NCBI RefSeq assembly: GCF_039729195.1
Contig: NZ_CP155796.1
Span: 1,240,001 to 1,304,000, forward strand
DNA from: Mycobacterium sp. DL
Lineage (GTDB): Bacteria; Actinomycetota; Actinomycetes; Mycobacteriales; Mycobacteriaceae
Length of the DNA stretch: 64,000 bases
Direction: 5' to 3'
Below the pieces are notes generated by a model. The model made no database searches. It saw only the letters and a list, made by a program, of their open reading frames with translations, and was not told where the DNA came from. A program made the translations under genes and the position numbers. Positions 34,352-43,093 of the stretch are shown here, piece by piece (positions within the stretch are counted from its first letter, which is position 1; every line of letters starts with the position of its first letter).

Positions 34352-34757
34352 ACGCCTTGAGGACCTTGGTGGGCGTGACCCGCACCACCAACTCGCCCGG
34401 GACGCCGTTGCGGCGCCCGAACTCCTCGGCCCGATCCTCGCCCATGTAGCGACCGCCGATGCGGGTTGCAGTGGCCAGAACCTCGGCAGGGTCCTCACCG
34501 ATGGCTGCCGTTCCCTGAACCTGCACGAACGAGAAGGGAGGTCGGTCGTCGTCGATGCACAGCACCACGCGGGGGTCGCGATAGAGCGCCCGCCCCTTGG
34601 CGGTGGTCTTTCCGGTGTTGAACACCAACTGTTGTCCGTCGACGATGAACCAGACGGGCGCCACCAACGGTCGGCCGTCCGCCGCGACGAATCCGAGTTT
34701 TGCGGTGCGGGTGCCTTCGGAGAGGAAGCTGATCACGTCGTCGGGGAGTTCGGTCAC
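34335..34757 (-). CDS. PPOX-class F420-dependent oxidoreductase-like protein
   Basis: 140-residue split-barrel flavin/deazaflavin-binding protein of the FDOR/pyridoxamine-oxidase-like superfamily, abundant in mycobacteria. Visible: AKLGFVAADGRPLVAPVWFIVDGQQLVFNTGKTTAKGR and DPRVVLCIDDDRPPFSFVQVQG. The GTG overlaps the stop of the LLM oxidoreductase gene (GTGA), so the two are co-expressed, possibly one using F420H2 produced by the other. Substrate unknown. Confidence 0.85.
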   Translation of the reverse strand: MTELPDDVISFLSEGTRTAKLGFVAADGRPLVAPVWFIVDGQQLVFNTGKTTAKGRALYRDPRVVLCIDDDRPPFSFVQVQGTAAIGEDPAEVLATATRIGGRYMGEDRAEEFGRRNGVPGELVVRVTPTKVLKAFNLAD

Positions 34758-35791
34758 AACAGTGACTGTAATTCCTCCACGAACGCCACGGTTTCGCGTC
34801 GGTCACTAGTCAGCGGATGCACGAGCAGTGTCGTCACGCCGGCCTCGGCGAAGGCTGCCACCCGTTCCTTGACGAAGCCGCGCGAACCCACCAGGGACAC
34901 CTGGCGCACGAGTTCATCGGGCACTGCGTCGATGGCTTCGGCCTTCTTGCCGGCCAGGTAGAGATCCTGGATGTGGTCGGCGACCTCGCCGAAGCCGTAG
35001 CGCGTTGCCAGGTTGTGGTAGAAATTGCGCCCCCGGGCACCCATGCCGCCGATGTAGAGCGCCAATTGCGGCTTGGCCCAGGACAATCGCTCATCGACGT
35101 CGTCGCCGATCGCCAGGCTGGCGCTCACCATGACGTCGAGAGGACCGAGGGCCGGATCGCGTTTGGCGGCGCCCGCGCGCAGCGCATCGCCCCAGACCTC
35201 GTCGGCTTTCTCCGGGTAGAAGAACACCGGCTGCCAGCCTTCGGCGATCTCGGCGGTCAGCTCGACGTTCTTCGGGCCGAGCGCGGCGATGGTGATCGGA
35301 ATCTGTTCCCGCACAGGGTGATTGATCAGCTTGAGAGGTTTTCCCAGTCCGGTGCCGCGGTCGGCCGGCAGTGGCACCTGGTAGTGCTTGCCGTCATGGC
35401 TGAGCCGTTCGCGCCGCCACACCTGACGGCAGATCTCGACGACCTCGCGGGTGCGCCCCAGGGGCGCGTCGAAGGGCACACCGTGGAAGCCCTCGACCAC
35501 CTGCGGACCCGAGGTGCCCAGGCCGAGTCGGAACCGGCCGTCGGAGACGTAGTCGAGGCCCGCGGCCGTCATCGCCATCAGTGCGGGTGTGCGGGTGTAG
35601 ATCGGGACGACGCCGGTGCCCAACTCGATCCGCGACGTCCGGGCCGCCAGAAAACCGAGTTGGCTGATCGCGTCGTAGGAGTAGGCCTCGGCGACCAGTG
35701 CGATGTCGACACCGATCTTCTCGAGTTCGACCACCTCCTCGACCGCATCGAGGAACCCGCCGGCGTAGCTGAGGAAGATGCCTGTTCGCAT
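34754..35791 (-). CDS. LLM-class F420-dependent oxidoreductase
   Basis: 345-residue luciferase-like monooxygenase-fold enzyme. Conserved segments: EKIGVDIALVAEAYSYDAISQLGFLAARTSRIELGTGVVPIYTRTPALMAMTAAGLD, RFRLGLGTSGPQVVEGFHG and AALGPKNVELTAEIAEGW. It resembles mycobacterial F420-dependent dehydrogenases. ATG 35791 is taken because -10-like sequence (TATCTT) lies just upstream, next to a strong palindrome; a GTG at 35806 falls inside that palindrome. Operon with the PPOX protein downstream. Substrate unknown. Confidence 0.87.
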   Translation of the reverse strand: MRTGIFLSYAGGFLDAVEEVVELEKIGVDIALVAEAYSYDAISQLGFLAARTSRIELGTGVVPIYTRTPALMAMTAAGLDYVSDGRFRLGLGTSGPQVVEGFHGVPFDAPLGRTREVVEICRQVWRRERLSHDGKHYQVPLPADRGTGLGKPLKLINHPVREQIPITIAALGPKNVELTAEIAEGWQPVFFYPEKADEVWGDALRAGAAKRDPALGPLDVMVSASLAIGDDVDERLSWAKPQLALYIGGMGARGRNFYHNLATRYGFGEVADHIQDLYLAGKKAEAIDAVPDELVRQVSLVGSRGFVKERVAAFAEAGVTTLLVHPLTSDRRETVAFVEELQSLL

Positions 35792-35805
35792 CAGCAAGAT
35801 ATACA

Positions 35806-35823
35806 CCCAACCAGTTGGTTGGG
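35806..35823. promoter_or_regulatory. 18-bp palindromic operator before the LLM oxidoreductase
   Basis: Perfect 8-bp arms CCCAACCA and TGGTTGGG around a GT centre, directly upstream of the -10-like sequence of the minus-strand LLM gene. This is the shape of a TetR operator, but no TetR gene is adjacent, so a regulator encoded elsewhere is implied. Confidence 0.65.
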
Positions 35824-35833
35824 CTAGCTCCGG

Positions 35834-36679
35834 CTAGGGCTTGAGGAGCGCGACGACCTTGTTCTCCAGGTCCACCGGGTCGTCGGCGAAGGGGTCCATC
35901 ACCGGCGCCTTCGGGAGTTCGACCTCGGCGTCGGCGAAGTCCTTGTAGACCTTGTCGCCGGTCAGCATGTGCAAGAAGTACCCGGTCATCAGGGCCCGCA
36001 CGATCTTCTGGGTGCTCTTGTCGGCGCCCGGAAGCCCGACGACCGGAGCCAGTCTGCGCCCCTCGACCAGACCTCCGGACTTGGTGTTCGACGTGGCGCG
36101 CAGCGTGGCCGTCTTCCACGCGCGAGCCAGCTCGACGGTGTTGGACCTCAGCGTCATCGGATCACCGGGGTCGGCAAGCACCAGGCCGGGAACGCGCAGT
36201 GTTGCCGCAGGCTGCTCGGCGGACGGCTTGGTGATCGTCGGGTACGCCGCGAACACCGCCTTCGGCTTCACCGCCATCCCCGCCGCTGCGAAGACCGTCG
36301 TCGACGCACCGAATCCATGCCCTGCCAGGCCCAGCTTGCCCGGGTGCACGCTGATGTCCCCGGTGCCCAGTCGCACGCCCGCGATGATGTCCAGCGTCGT
36401 GCCGAGGTCGTAGGCCAGAGTGAGCGCCGACGGGGCCAGTCCGGTCTCGGTGTTGGGGGCGGCCGCGACGATGCCCCAGGACGCCAGATGCTCCAGCGTT
36501 CCGTGGTAGCGATCGGCCGATGTGATCCAGTCGTGAGCGAAGGCGACGCCCGGCAGATTCTTACCCGCAGCGGGGGTGTAGACGACGCCTGGGAGCCCGG
36601 CAAAGGCCAGGTCACCGCGCATCACACGGTGTGGGCCACGGCGGGTCAACGCGTTGAAGAGCTTCTTCGTGCTGGCCAC
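35834..36679 (-). CDS. Rv3438-like dienelactone-hydrolase-fold protein lacking the nucleophile
   Basis: 281 residues in the alpha/beta-hydrolase (dienelactone hydrolase) style: FAHDWITSADRYHGTLEHLASWGIVAAAP near the N-terminus and PGLVLADPGDP as the acid strand. The nucleophile elbow reads LAGHGFGAS, i.e. Gly where Ser or Cys would be, so classical hydrolysis seems lost. GTG 36679 is supported by a -10 box (TACGGT) six bases upstream. The position beside glmS is conserved in mycobacteria. Function unknown. Confidence 0.78.
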   Translation of the reverse strand: MASTKKLFNALTRRGPHRVMRGDLAFAGLPGVVYTPAAGKNLPGVAFAHDWITSADRYHGTLEHLASWGIVAAAPNTETGLAPSALTLAYDLGTTLDIIAGVRLGTGDISVHPGKLGLAGHGFGASTTVFAAAGMAVKPKAVFAAYPTITKPSAEQPAATLRVPGLVLADPGDPMTLRSNTVELARAWKTATLRATSNTKSGGLVEGRRLAPVVGLPGADKSTQKIVRALMTGYFLHMLTGDKVYKDFADAEVELPKAPVMDPFADDPVDLENKVVALLKP

Positions 36680-36734
36680 CCGATGACCGTAGCCCACCCG
36701 GAGCAGACGCGTTCCTGCACTACCCTGTATGGCT

Positions 36735-38612
36735 ATGTGCGGAATCGTCGGCTACGTCGGGCAGCGTCCTGCCTGCGGGATCGTCGTCGACGCGCTGCGC
36801 CGGATGGAGTACCGAGGCTATGACTCGGCGGGTGTGGTGCTGCTCGACGGCCAGGGCGGGCTGACCGTTCGCCGTAAGGCAGGTCGGTTGGCCAATCTCG
36901 AAGCCGCTCTGGGGGAGACCGGAGCAGACCATCTCGTCGGAGCGACAGGTCTCGGACACACCCGGTGGGCGACACACGGCAGGCCCACCGACCGCAACGC
37001 CCACCCGCATCAGGACGCCACCGGCAAGGTCGCGGTCGTCCACAACGGCATCATCGAGAACTTCGCCGCGCTGCGCGCCGAACTCGAGGTCGCCGGGGTC
37101 GAGTTCGCCAGCGACACCGACACCGAGGTGGCAGTCCACCTGGTGGCGCGCGAGTACGCGCACGGTACGAACGCCGGCGACTTCTCTGCCGCGGTGCTGG
37201 CGGTTCTGCGGCGGCTCGAGGGTCACTTCACGCTGGTCTTCGCGCACGCCGACCAGCCGGACATGATCGTCGCCGCCCGCCGCTCCACTCCGCTGGTGCT
37301 CGGCATCGGTGACGGTGAGATGTTCGTCGGCTCCGACGTCTCCGCATTCATCGAGCACACCCGCGAGGCCGTCGAACTCGGTCAGGACCAGGCGGTGGTG
37401 GTCACCGCCGACGGTTATCGCATCACCGACTTCGCGGGAAATCTCGCAGATCCCACGACGGACTACCGCGTGTTCCACATCGACTGGGACACCTCGGCCG
37501 CCGAAAAGGGCGGCTACGAGTACTTCATGCTCAAGGAGATCGCCGAGCAGCCTGCCGCCGTCTCCGACACCCTGCTGGGTCACTTCATCGACAACCGCAT
37601 CGTGCTCGACGAGCAACGCCTCGCCGACCAGGAACTACGCGATATCGACAAGGTCTTCATCGTCGCCTGCGGGACCGCGTTCCACTCCGGGCTGCTGGCC
37701 AAGTATGCGATCGAGCACTGGACCCGGCTGCCCGTCGAGGTCGAACTGGCCAGCGAATTCCGGTACCGCGACCCGGTTCTCGACAGCCACACCCTGGTGG
37801 TGGCGATCTCGCAGTCCGGTGAGACCGCCGACACGCTGGAGGCGGTGCGGCACGCCAAGGAGCAGAAGGCCAAGGTGCTGGCCATCTGCAACACCAACGG
37901 CAGCCAGATCCCCCGGGAATGTGATGCGGTGCTCTACACCCGCGCCGGACCCGAGATCGGGGTCGCGTCGACCAAGACGTTCCTGGCCCAGATCGCCGCG
38001 AGTTACCTTGTCGGACTGGCACTTGCGCAGGCCCGCGGCACCAAGTACCCCGACGAGGTGGCCCGCGAGTACCACGATCTCGAAGCGATGCCCGACCTGA
38101 TCGCGCGTGTGCTGGCCACCGCCGCCGATCCCGTCGCGAAACTCGCCACCCGCTTCGCGTCGTCGCAGACGGTGCTGTTCCTGGGCCGCCACGTGGGATA
38201 TCCGGTGGCGCTCGAAGGCGCGCTCAAGCTCAAGGAATTGGCGTACATGCACGCCGAGGGGTTCGCCGCGGGTGAGCTCAAGCACGGCCCGATCGCCCTC
38301 ATCGAGGACGACCTGCCCGTCATCATCGTGATGCCGTCGCCGAAGAACGCGGCCACGTTGCACTCGAAGCTGCTGTCGAACATCCGGGAGATCCAGGCCC
38401 GGGGTGCCGTGACGATCGTGATCGCCGAGGAAGGTGATGACACGGTGCGGCCCTACGCCGATCATCTCATCGAGATGCCCGCGGTACCAACACTTCTGCA
38501 GCCTCTGCTGTCCTCGATTCCGCTCCAGGTGTTCGCCGCGGGCGTGGCTCAGGCGCGGGGGTACGACGTCGACAAGCCGCGGAACCTGGCGAAGTCCGTC
38601 ACCGTCGAGTAG
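36735..38612 (+). CDS. glmS: Glutamine-fructose-6-phosphate aminotransferase
   Basis: 625-residue enzyme making glucosamine-6-phosphate from fructose-6-phosphate and glutamine, the committed step to UDP-GlcNAc. N-terminal Ntn glutaminase domain with Cys2 (MCGIVGYVG); two SIS isomerase domains from about residue 290 (ACGTAFHSGLLAKY, ISQSGETADTLEA, KELAYMHAEGFAAGELKHGP) and the C-terminal DKPRNLAKSVTVE. The ATG at 36735 is chosen over 36729 because Cys must be residue 2, and a -10 box (TACCCT, 36721-36726) predicts a leaderless start there. Confidence 0.97.
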   Translation: MCGIVGYVGQRPACGIVVDALRRMEYRGYDSAGVVLLDGQGGLTVRRKAGRLANLEAALGETGADHLVGATGLGHTRWATHGRPTDRNAHPHQDATGKVAVVHNGIIENFAALRAELEVAGVEFASDTDTEVAVHLVAREYAHGTNAGDFSAAVLAVLRRLEGHFTLVFAHADQPDMIVAARRSTPLVLGIGDGEMFVGSDVSAFIEHTREAVELGQDQAVVVTADGYRITDFAGNLADPTTDYRVFHIDWDTSAAEKGGYEYFMLKEIAEQPAAVSDTLLGHFIDNRIVLDEQRLADQELRDIDKVFIVACGTAFHSGLLAKYAIEHWTRLPVEVELASEFRYRDPVLDSHTLVVAISQSGETADTLEAVRHAKEQKAKVLAICNTNGSQIPRECDAVLYTRAGPEIGVASTKTFLAQIAASYLVGLALAQARGTKYPDEVAREYHDLEAMPDLIARVLATAADPVAKLATRFASSQTVLFLGRHVGYPVALEGALKLKELAYMHAEGFAAGELKHGPIALIEDDLPVIIVMPSPKNAATLHSKLLSNIREIQARGAVTIVIAEEGDDTVRPYADHLIEMPAVPTLLQPLLSSIPLQVFAAGVAQARGYDVDKPRNLAKSVTVE

Positions 38613-38617
38613 CCCGC

Positions 38618-39526
38618 GTGAGCACGGTCGGGCACTTCCGCAGCGACGCCGCTCACGACCACTTCGTCGCCGCCTACCGCGCCGCGATGGCCGAGCTTCC
38701 GCCATACGACGAGTCGCTGGACGTGCCAACACGTTTCGGCCAGGTGCGGGTCTACCGATTCGCGGGAGGTCCCGGACGTCCGGTCGTGCTGCTGCCGGGC
38801 CGCAACGCCTCGACGCCGATGTGGGGGGCGAATCTGGCCGGCCTGCTGGCGCATCGCACGGTGTACTCCGTCGACCTCCTCGGCGAGCCTGGGATGTCGA
38901 TCCAAAAGCGACCGATCACCGGATCCGAGGATCAGGCGTCATGGTTCGACGAGCTGCTGACAGGCCTGGGTCTGAGATCCCCGCATCTGATGGGGGTGTC
39001 CTTCGGCGGGTGGTCGTCTGCCAACCATGCGGTCCGCAGACGCGGGCGTGTGACGTCGTTGACGCTGCTGGATCCGGCGATGACGTTTGCGCGCATTCCC
39101 ATTCGAACGATGCTCGCCGTGATGCCGATGGGTATGCCCGGTGCGCCCGGGTTCCTCCGGAAGAAGGTACTGAAGTGGATCTCGGGAGGCGCTGATCTCG
39201 ACGAATCCGTTGCGGTGGCATCGCTGATCGCAGCGGGCGCGCGCGATTTTGTGCTGCGGCAACCTCTTCCGACACGATTCACCGCTGACCAGCTAAAAGC
39301 GCTTGACGTCCCGGTGCTCGCGTTGATCGCAGGGCGCAGTGTGATCCACGATGGTCGTCGGGCCACTGAAACAGCGGCGAAGTTGTTGCCGCGCGCAGAG
39401 GTTGAACTCTGGCCCCATGCGTCACACGCGATCAGCGGCGAGTATGCCGACGAGATCGGTGGACGGGCACACCGTTTTTGGAACAGGGTGGACGGTGAAA
39501 CTGCCGGCCGAACTGCGTTTTCGTGA
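38618..39526 (+). CDS. Alpha/beta hydrolase downstream of glmS
   Basis: 302-residue alpha/beta-hydrolase. Elbow GVSFGGW (Ser about 128), oxyanion segment LLPGRNASTPMWG, acid in LIAGRSVIHDG region and His in WPHASHAISGEY. GTG five bases after the glmS stop, so probably in its operon. Substrate unknown. The following 178 bp (39527-39704) are less GC-rich, with a GTTAAC repeat (about 39566 and 39597), and contain no gene. Confidence 0.85.
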   Translation: MSTVGHFRSDAAHDHFVAAYRAAMAELPPYDESLDVPTRFGQVRVYRFAGGPGRPVVLLPGRNASTPMWGANLAGLLAHRTVYSVDLLGEPGMSIQKRPITGSEDQASWFDELLTGLGLRSPHLMGVSFGGWSSANHAVRRRGRVTSLTLLDPAMTFARIPIRTMLAVMPMGMPGAPGFLRKKVLKWISGGADLDESVAVASLIAAGARDFVLRQPLPTRFTADQLKALDVPVLALIAGRSVIHDGRRATETAAKLLPRAEVELWPHASHAISGEYADEIGGRAHRFWNRVDGETAGRTAFS

Positions 39527-39704
39527 CGGCTCTCCCAGAATTGGGAAAAAGTTCGCCGAATCGGTTAACGCCGGGCACCCTCCCGCCGATATACCTGTTA
39601 ACGATTCGTAGTGCAGCGATGGTCGCCGCCCTTTTTACGGCCGCGTGAGCTGCAGCAGACACCGAGTGCGGCGGTGGTGTCTGCCGAGGCCCCGGGGGCG
39701 ATGA

Positions 39705-40076
39705 ATGAATGTGAGCGAGCACAATCGAAGTGGCAGGTTCAGCATCAGCCCGCGACGTGACGGCGAGACGGTGGTGCTGCACGTGAAAGGCGACTTGGAC
39801 GTCCTCACCGCACCCACCCTCGGGACGCACCTCGACATTGCGCTGGCGGACTGTCCGTCTGTTCTGATCGTCGACATCACCGACGTGGAGTTCCTGTCCT
39901 CAGCCGGCATCAGTGTGCTCGTCGAGACTCACCGGCTCACGGAGCGCGCCCATATGTCGCTGCGCGTGGTGGCGGACGGGCCCGCGACCAGCCGACCCAT
40001 TCGGATGATGCGCATCGACGAGGTCATCGATCTGTATCCGACGTTGACGGCGGCCATCCGCGGGCAAAATCCCTAG
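39705..40076 (+). CDS. STAS-domain anti-sigma-factor antagonist
   Basis: 123-residue SpoIIAA-like protein. Core GETVVLHVKGDLDVLTAPTLGTHLD and the phosphorylation loop DITDVEFLSSAGISVLVE, with Ser in the SSAG motif. Such proteins bind and sequester anti-sigma kinases (SigF or SigB type) when unphosphorylated. No kinase partner is adjacent. ATG 39705; GTG 39711 is an alternative. The stop overlaps the convergent DUF35 gene by 4 bp. Confidence 0.87.
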   Translation: MNVSEHNRSGRFSISPRRDGETVVLHVKGDLDVLTAPTLGTHLDIALADCPSVLIVDITDVEFLSSAGISVLVETHRLTERAHMSLRVVADGPATSRPIRMMRIDEVIDLYPTLTAAIRGQNP

Positions 40077-40384
40077 GCCGGTACGAAGACTGGGGTATCA
40101 GCGGTACCCCTCGCCGCGACCCGCATGCCGATGGAGACCGAATCAGTTTGACAGTCAACGATATTCGCCACGATCCGTAGGTCGTGCTGTTCGTCGAGCC
40201 CGATGACCGCGATGATGTACGGGACCGGAATCGTCGGGTCGAACGCATGGTGGTTCACGGTGTAGGTGAACACGCTGCCGCGGCCGCTGACGGGCTCAGG
40301 TGTCAACTCACCGCCGCAGTCCGGGCAGTCGGGGGCGGGCGGCGACACCCACAGCGAACATCGGACGCACCTCGGCACGCGCAT
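40073..40384 (-). CDS. DUF35 OB-fold/zinc-ribbon acyl-CoA-binding protein
   Basis: 103 residues: N-terminal rubredoxin-like zinc ribbon with four Cys (PRCVRCSLWV and PDCPDCGG), then an OB-fold (GRGSVFTYTVNHHAFDPTIPVPYIIAVIGLDEQ). These proteins are obligate partners of SCP2-type thiolases and aldolases in sterol or polyketide metabolism. Its own partner is encoded divergently 19 bp away. The ATG is leaderless, with -10 TACGTT (40397 to 40392). Confidence 0.88.
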   Translation of the reverse strand: MRVPRCVRCSLWVSPPAPDCPDCGGELTPEPVSGRGSVFTYTVNHHAFDPTIPVPYIIAVIGLDEQHDLRIVANIVDCQTDSVSIGMRVAARGTADTPVFVPA

Positions 40385-40403
40385 GACGGCTAACGTACCT
40401 CGG

Positions 40404-41603
40404 GTGACGCACTTCGAGAAGAACGCGATCATCAGCGGCATCGGCATCTCGAGGATCGGGCGCCGCACCGGCATTCCCGGGTTGGAGCTGACTCTGGAGG
40501 CCGGCCGCGAAGCGATCGCCGATGCCGGGCTGGCCCCGTCGGACATCGACGGAGTCGCCACGCTGGGAGACGTCACGGCGGGGGAGTTGCTGCCTGCGCT
40601 GGGAATCGATGCGATCGACCGTGGGTCGGACTTCCTCACCGGCGGGGTGATCAACCCGGTGATCGCGGCGATGCGCGCCGTCGGGGAAGGTGGCGCCCGG
40701 CACGTGTTGGTGTATCGCACCGTGCAGATGCTCGGCGGTGCACTCACCGGCAACCCCACCGCCCCCTCGCGACCGAACGTGCTGACGTCGCCGCCGGTCG
40801 AGCCGAGAACCCCCGGGACCCGTCGCCAGATCGGTGCGATCGACGACATCGGCGAACTGCTGGGCGCGCACGCCTACTCGGCGGCCAACTGGACCGCGAT
40901 GCACTGCCGTCGTCACATGGAGCTCTACGGAACCACCAACGAGCAGTTGGGCTGGCTGGCGATCAACAGCCGTCGCAATGCGGCGCTGAATCCCAGGGCG
41001 GTCTACCGGGACCCGATGACGATGGAGGACTACCTGTCGGCGCGGCCCGTGTCGACCCCGCTGGGGTTGTTCGACTGTGACGCCCCTATCGACGGGTCGG
41101 TGGCGCTGGTGATCTCACGCGCCGATCACGCGGCGGATTGCCCGCAACCGCCGGTGGCGGTCGAGGCGATCGGCGGCGCCTACGGGTCCGGGGGCTGGGT
41201 GCACCGCGCCGATTATCCGAAGATGGCCTCTGTCGAGGCGGCCGCGCAGCTGTGGTCGCGGACCGATCTGACACCCGCGGACGTGCAGATCGCCGAATTG
41301 TACGACGGCTTCACGTTTCTGACGTTCGCGTGGCTGGAGGCGCTCGGGCTCTGCGGCGACGGTGAGGCCGGGCCGTTCGTCGAAGGAGGCCGGCGCATCG
41401 CGCTCGACGGCGAACTGCCACTGAACACCTATGGCGGCCAACTGTCGGCAGGGCGCCTGCACGGCTACTGGCTGCTGCACGAGGCCTGTCTGCAGCTGCG
41501 TGGTCAGGCCGGCGACCGCCAGGTGATGCAACGGCCGCAGGTGGCGCTGGCAGCCGCGGGCGGCGGGCCCATCGCCGGCTGCATGGTGCTGACCTGCAGG
41601 TGA
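40404..41603 (+). CDS. SCP2/lipid-transfer-type thiolase
   Basis: 399 residues of the thiolase superfamily, nonspecific lipid-transfer (Ltp) branch. Nucleophilic Cys motifs of true thiolases are not evident; instead IAELYDGFTFLTFAWLEALG and LNTYGGQLSAGRLHGYWLLHEACLQLRG match the tyrosine-dependent retro-aldolases (Ltp2 type) that cleave steroid side chains together with a DUF35 partner. GTG 40404 is preferred because TAACGT (40391-40396) lies seven bases upstream; ATG 40383 is the alternative. Probably works as a complex with the divergent DUF35 protein. Confidence 0.82.
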   Translation: MTHFEKNAIISGIGISRIGRRTGIPGLELTLEAGREAIADAGLAPSDIDGVATLGDVTAGELLPALGIDAIDRGSDFLTGGVINPVIAAMRAVGEGGARHVLVYRTVQMLGGALTGNPTAPSRPNVLTSPPVEPRTPGTRRQIGAIDDIGELLGAHAYSAANWTAMHCRRHMELYGTTNEQLGWLAINSRRNAALNPRAVYRDPMTMEDYLSARPVSTPLGLFDCDAPIDGSVALVISRADHAADCPQPPVAVEAIGGAYGSGGWVHRADYPKMASVEAAAQLWSRTDLTPADVQIAELYDGFTFLTFAWLEALGLCGDGEAGPFVEGGRRIALDGELPLNTYGGQLSAGRLHGYWLLHEACLQLRGQAGDRQVMQRPQVALAAAGGGPIAGCMVLTCR

Positions 41604-41605
41604 GG

Positions 41606-41980
41606 TCAGTTCTTGGCGGACTGCTGGTAGAGAACGAGCTTCCAGCCGTCGCCGGCGCGGTGGTACACCGAGGACATCGCGCCGACAAACGGCTCGTCCT
41701 GCCCGTCCCGAAACCCGGTGCCGGTGTAGACGAGCGCGGCGGTGTCGGGCGTGACCTCGATCAACCGGACGTCGCTGATCTCGTAGCGCGCCCAGGGCGG
41801 TGACTCGCCGAGCGCCGCGGTGACCGTGGCACGATCCATCACCATGCCGTTGGCCAACACCATCACGGCGTCGTCGGCCATCACGCCGCCGTAGAACTGG
41901 TCGCCGGTGCCCTCGCACAGTGACTTCCAGCCTGCGTGTTCGAGTTCGAGCAGCTCGTCAGTGAGTTCACGATTCGCCAT
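41606..41980 (-). CDS. SnoaL/NTF2-like protein
   Basis: 124-residue NTF2-fold protein (DUF4440-like): DELLELEHAGWKSLCEGTGDQFYGGVMADDAVMVLANG, then GRDGQDEPFVGAMSSVYHRAGDGWKLVLYQQS type C-terminal strands. ATG 41980; a GTG at 42022 that overlaps the ATPase stop is an alternative and would couple it to the transport operon. Function unknown. It ends 2 bp from the convergent thiolase gene. Confidence 0.75.
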   Translation of the reverse strand: MANRELTDELLELEHAGWKSLCEGTGDQFYGGVMADDAVMVLANGMVMDRATVTAALGESPPWARYEISDVRLIEVTPDTAALVYTGTGFRDGQDEPFVGAMSSVYHRAGDGWKLVLYQQSAKN

Positions 41981-42021
41981 GGCCGCGTGGTTACCCACCG
42001 GCAGGGAGGTCGAATCGGTCA

Positions 42022-43074
42022 CTACCGAAGGCGCACACCACTTGCGACGTCGAAGCGGTGCACTTCAGATGGGGCGGCGGACAGAGCCACCTGGGCGCCG
42101 ACCGGGATCTCGGGCAGGGACCCGGCGGTGACGACGCTGGTGAGGACGTGTTCCCCGGCGCGAACGGTGACGATCGCGCGCGGTCCCAGCAGCTCGATGA
42201 GCTCCACGGTCGCCGGGCCCTCGGGATCAGGCGCGAGGGTGAGGTCGTCCGGGCGGATGCCGATCGTCACCGACGAAGCCTCAGGGCCACCTACCGTGAC
42301 CACAAGTCCTGACGGGGTGCGTAGTTCGCCTCCGGTCACCGCGCCGTCGATCAGGTTCATCTTCGGGCTGCCGACAAAGGCCGCGACGAATGTGTCAGCC
42401 GGGCAACGGTATACCTCTTCGGGCGGGCCGGCCTGTGCGATGCGCCCGTCACGCATCACCACGATACGGTCCGACAGCGTCATCGCCTCTTCCTGATCGT
42501 GGGTGACGTACAGAGACGTCACGCCCAGCCGACGCTGCAGTCTGAGCAGCTCGGTCCGGGTCTCCACCCGCAGTTTGGCGTCGAGATTGCTCAGTGGCTC
42601 GTCGAACAGGAACACCGCCGGCTCGCGGATGATCGCGCGGCCGATCGCGACCCGCTGCTGCTGACCGCCCGAGAGGTCCTTGGGCTTGCGGGCCACCAGG
42701 TGGCCGAGCCCCAGCGAGTCGGCGATGTCGTCGGCCTGACGCAGTGCGTCCGAACGCGGAATCCGCTTGGCGCGCAATGGGAAAGCGATGTTCTCCCGAA
42801 CCGTCAGATGGGGGTAGAGGGCGTAGTTCTGGAACACCATCGCGATGTCGCGCTGCTTGGGTTCGAGACGGGTGACGTCGCGGCCGTCGATGCGGATGGT
42901 GCCTGAGGTGACCTCCTCCAGGCCCGCCAGCATGCGCAGCGAGGTGGTCTTGCCGCAGCCCGAGGGGCCGACGAGCACCGTCATGCTGCCGTCGGTGAGT
43001 TCCAGGTCCAGGTCGGACACCACTGCCATGTCACCGTAGGACTTGCTGACCCCGGAGAAGCTGACTGCTGCCAT
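42022..43074 (-). CDS. Carbohydrate ABC transporter ATPase (UgpC/MsmK type)
   Basis: 350-residue ATPase with the N-terminal nucleotide domain (Walker A GPSGCGKT, Q-loop VFQNYALYPHLTV, signature LSGGQQQR, Walker B FLFDEPLSNLDAKLR, H-loop YVTHDQEEAM) and a C-terminal MalK-like OB/TOBE domain from about residue 240 (GIRPDDLTLAPD). Energises the sugar or polyol uptake system encoded upstream on the same strand. Confidence 0.93.
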   Translation of the reverse strand: MAAVSFSGVSKSYGDMAVVSDLDLELTDGSMTVLVGPSGCGKTTSLRMLAGLEEVTSGTIRIDGRDVTRLEPKQRDIAMVFQNYALYPHLTVRENIAFPLRAKRIPRSDALRQADDIADSLGLGHLVARKPKDLSGGQQQRVAIGRAIIREPAVFLFDEPLSNLDAKLRVETRTELLRLQRRLGVTSLYVTHDQEEAMTLSDRIVVMRDGRIAQAGPPEEVYRCPADTFVAAFVGSPKMNLIDGAVTGGELRTPSGLVVTVGGPEASSVTIGIRPDDLTLAPDPEGPATVELIELLGPRAIVTVRAGEHVLTSVVTAGSLPEIPVGAQVALSAAPSEVHRFDVASGVRLR

Positions 43075-43093
43075 CTGAGCAAAACCTCGCTTG

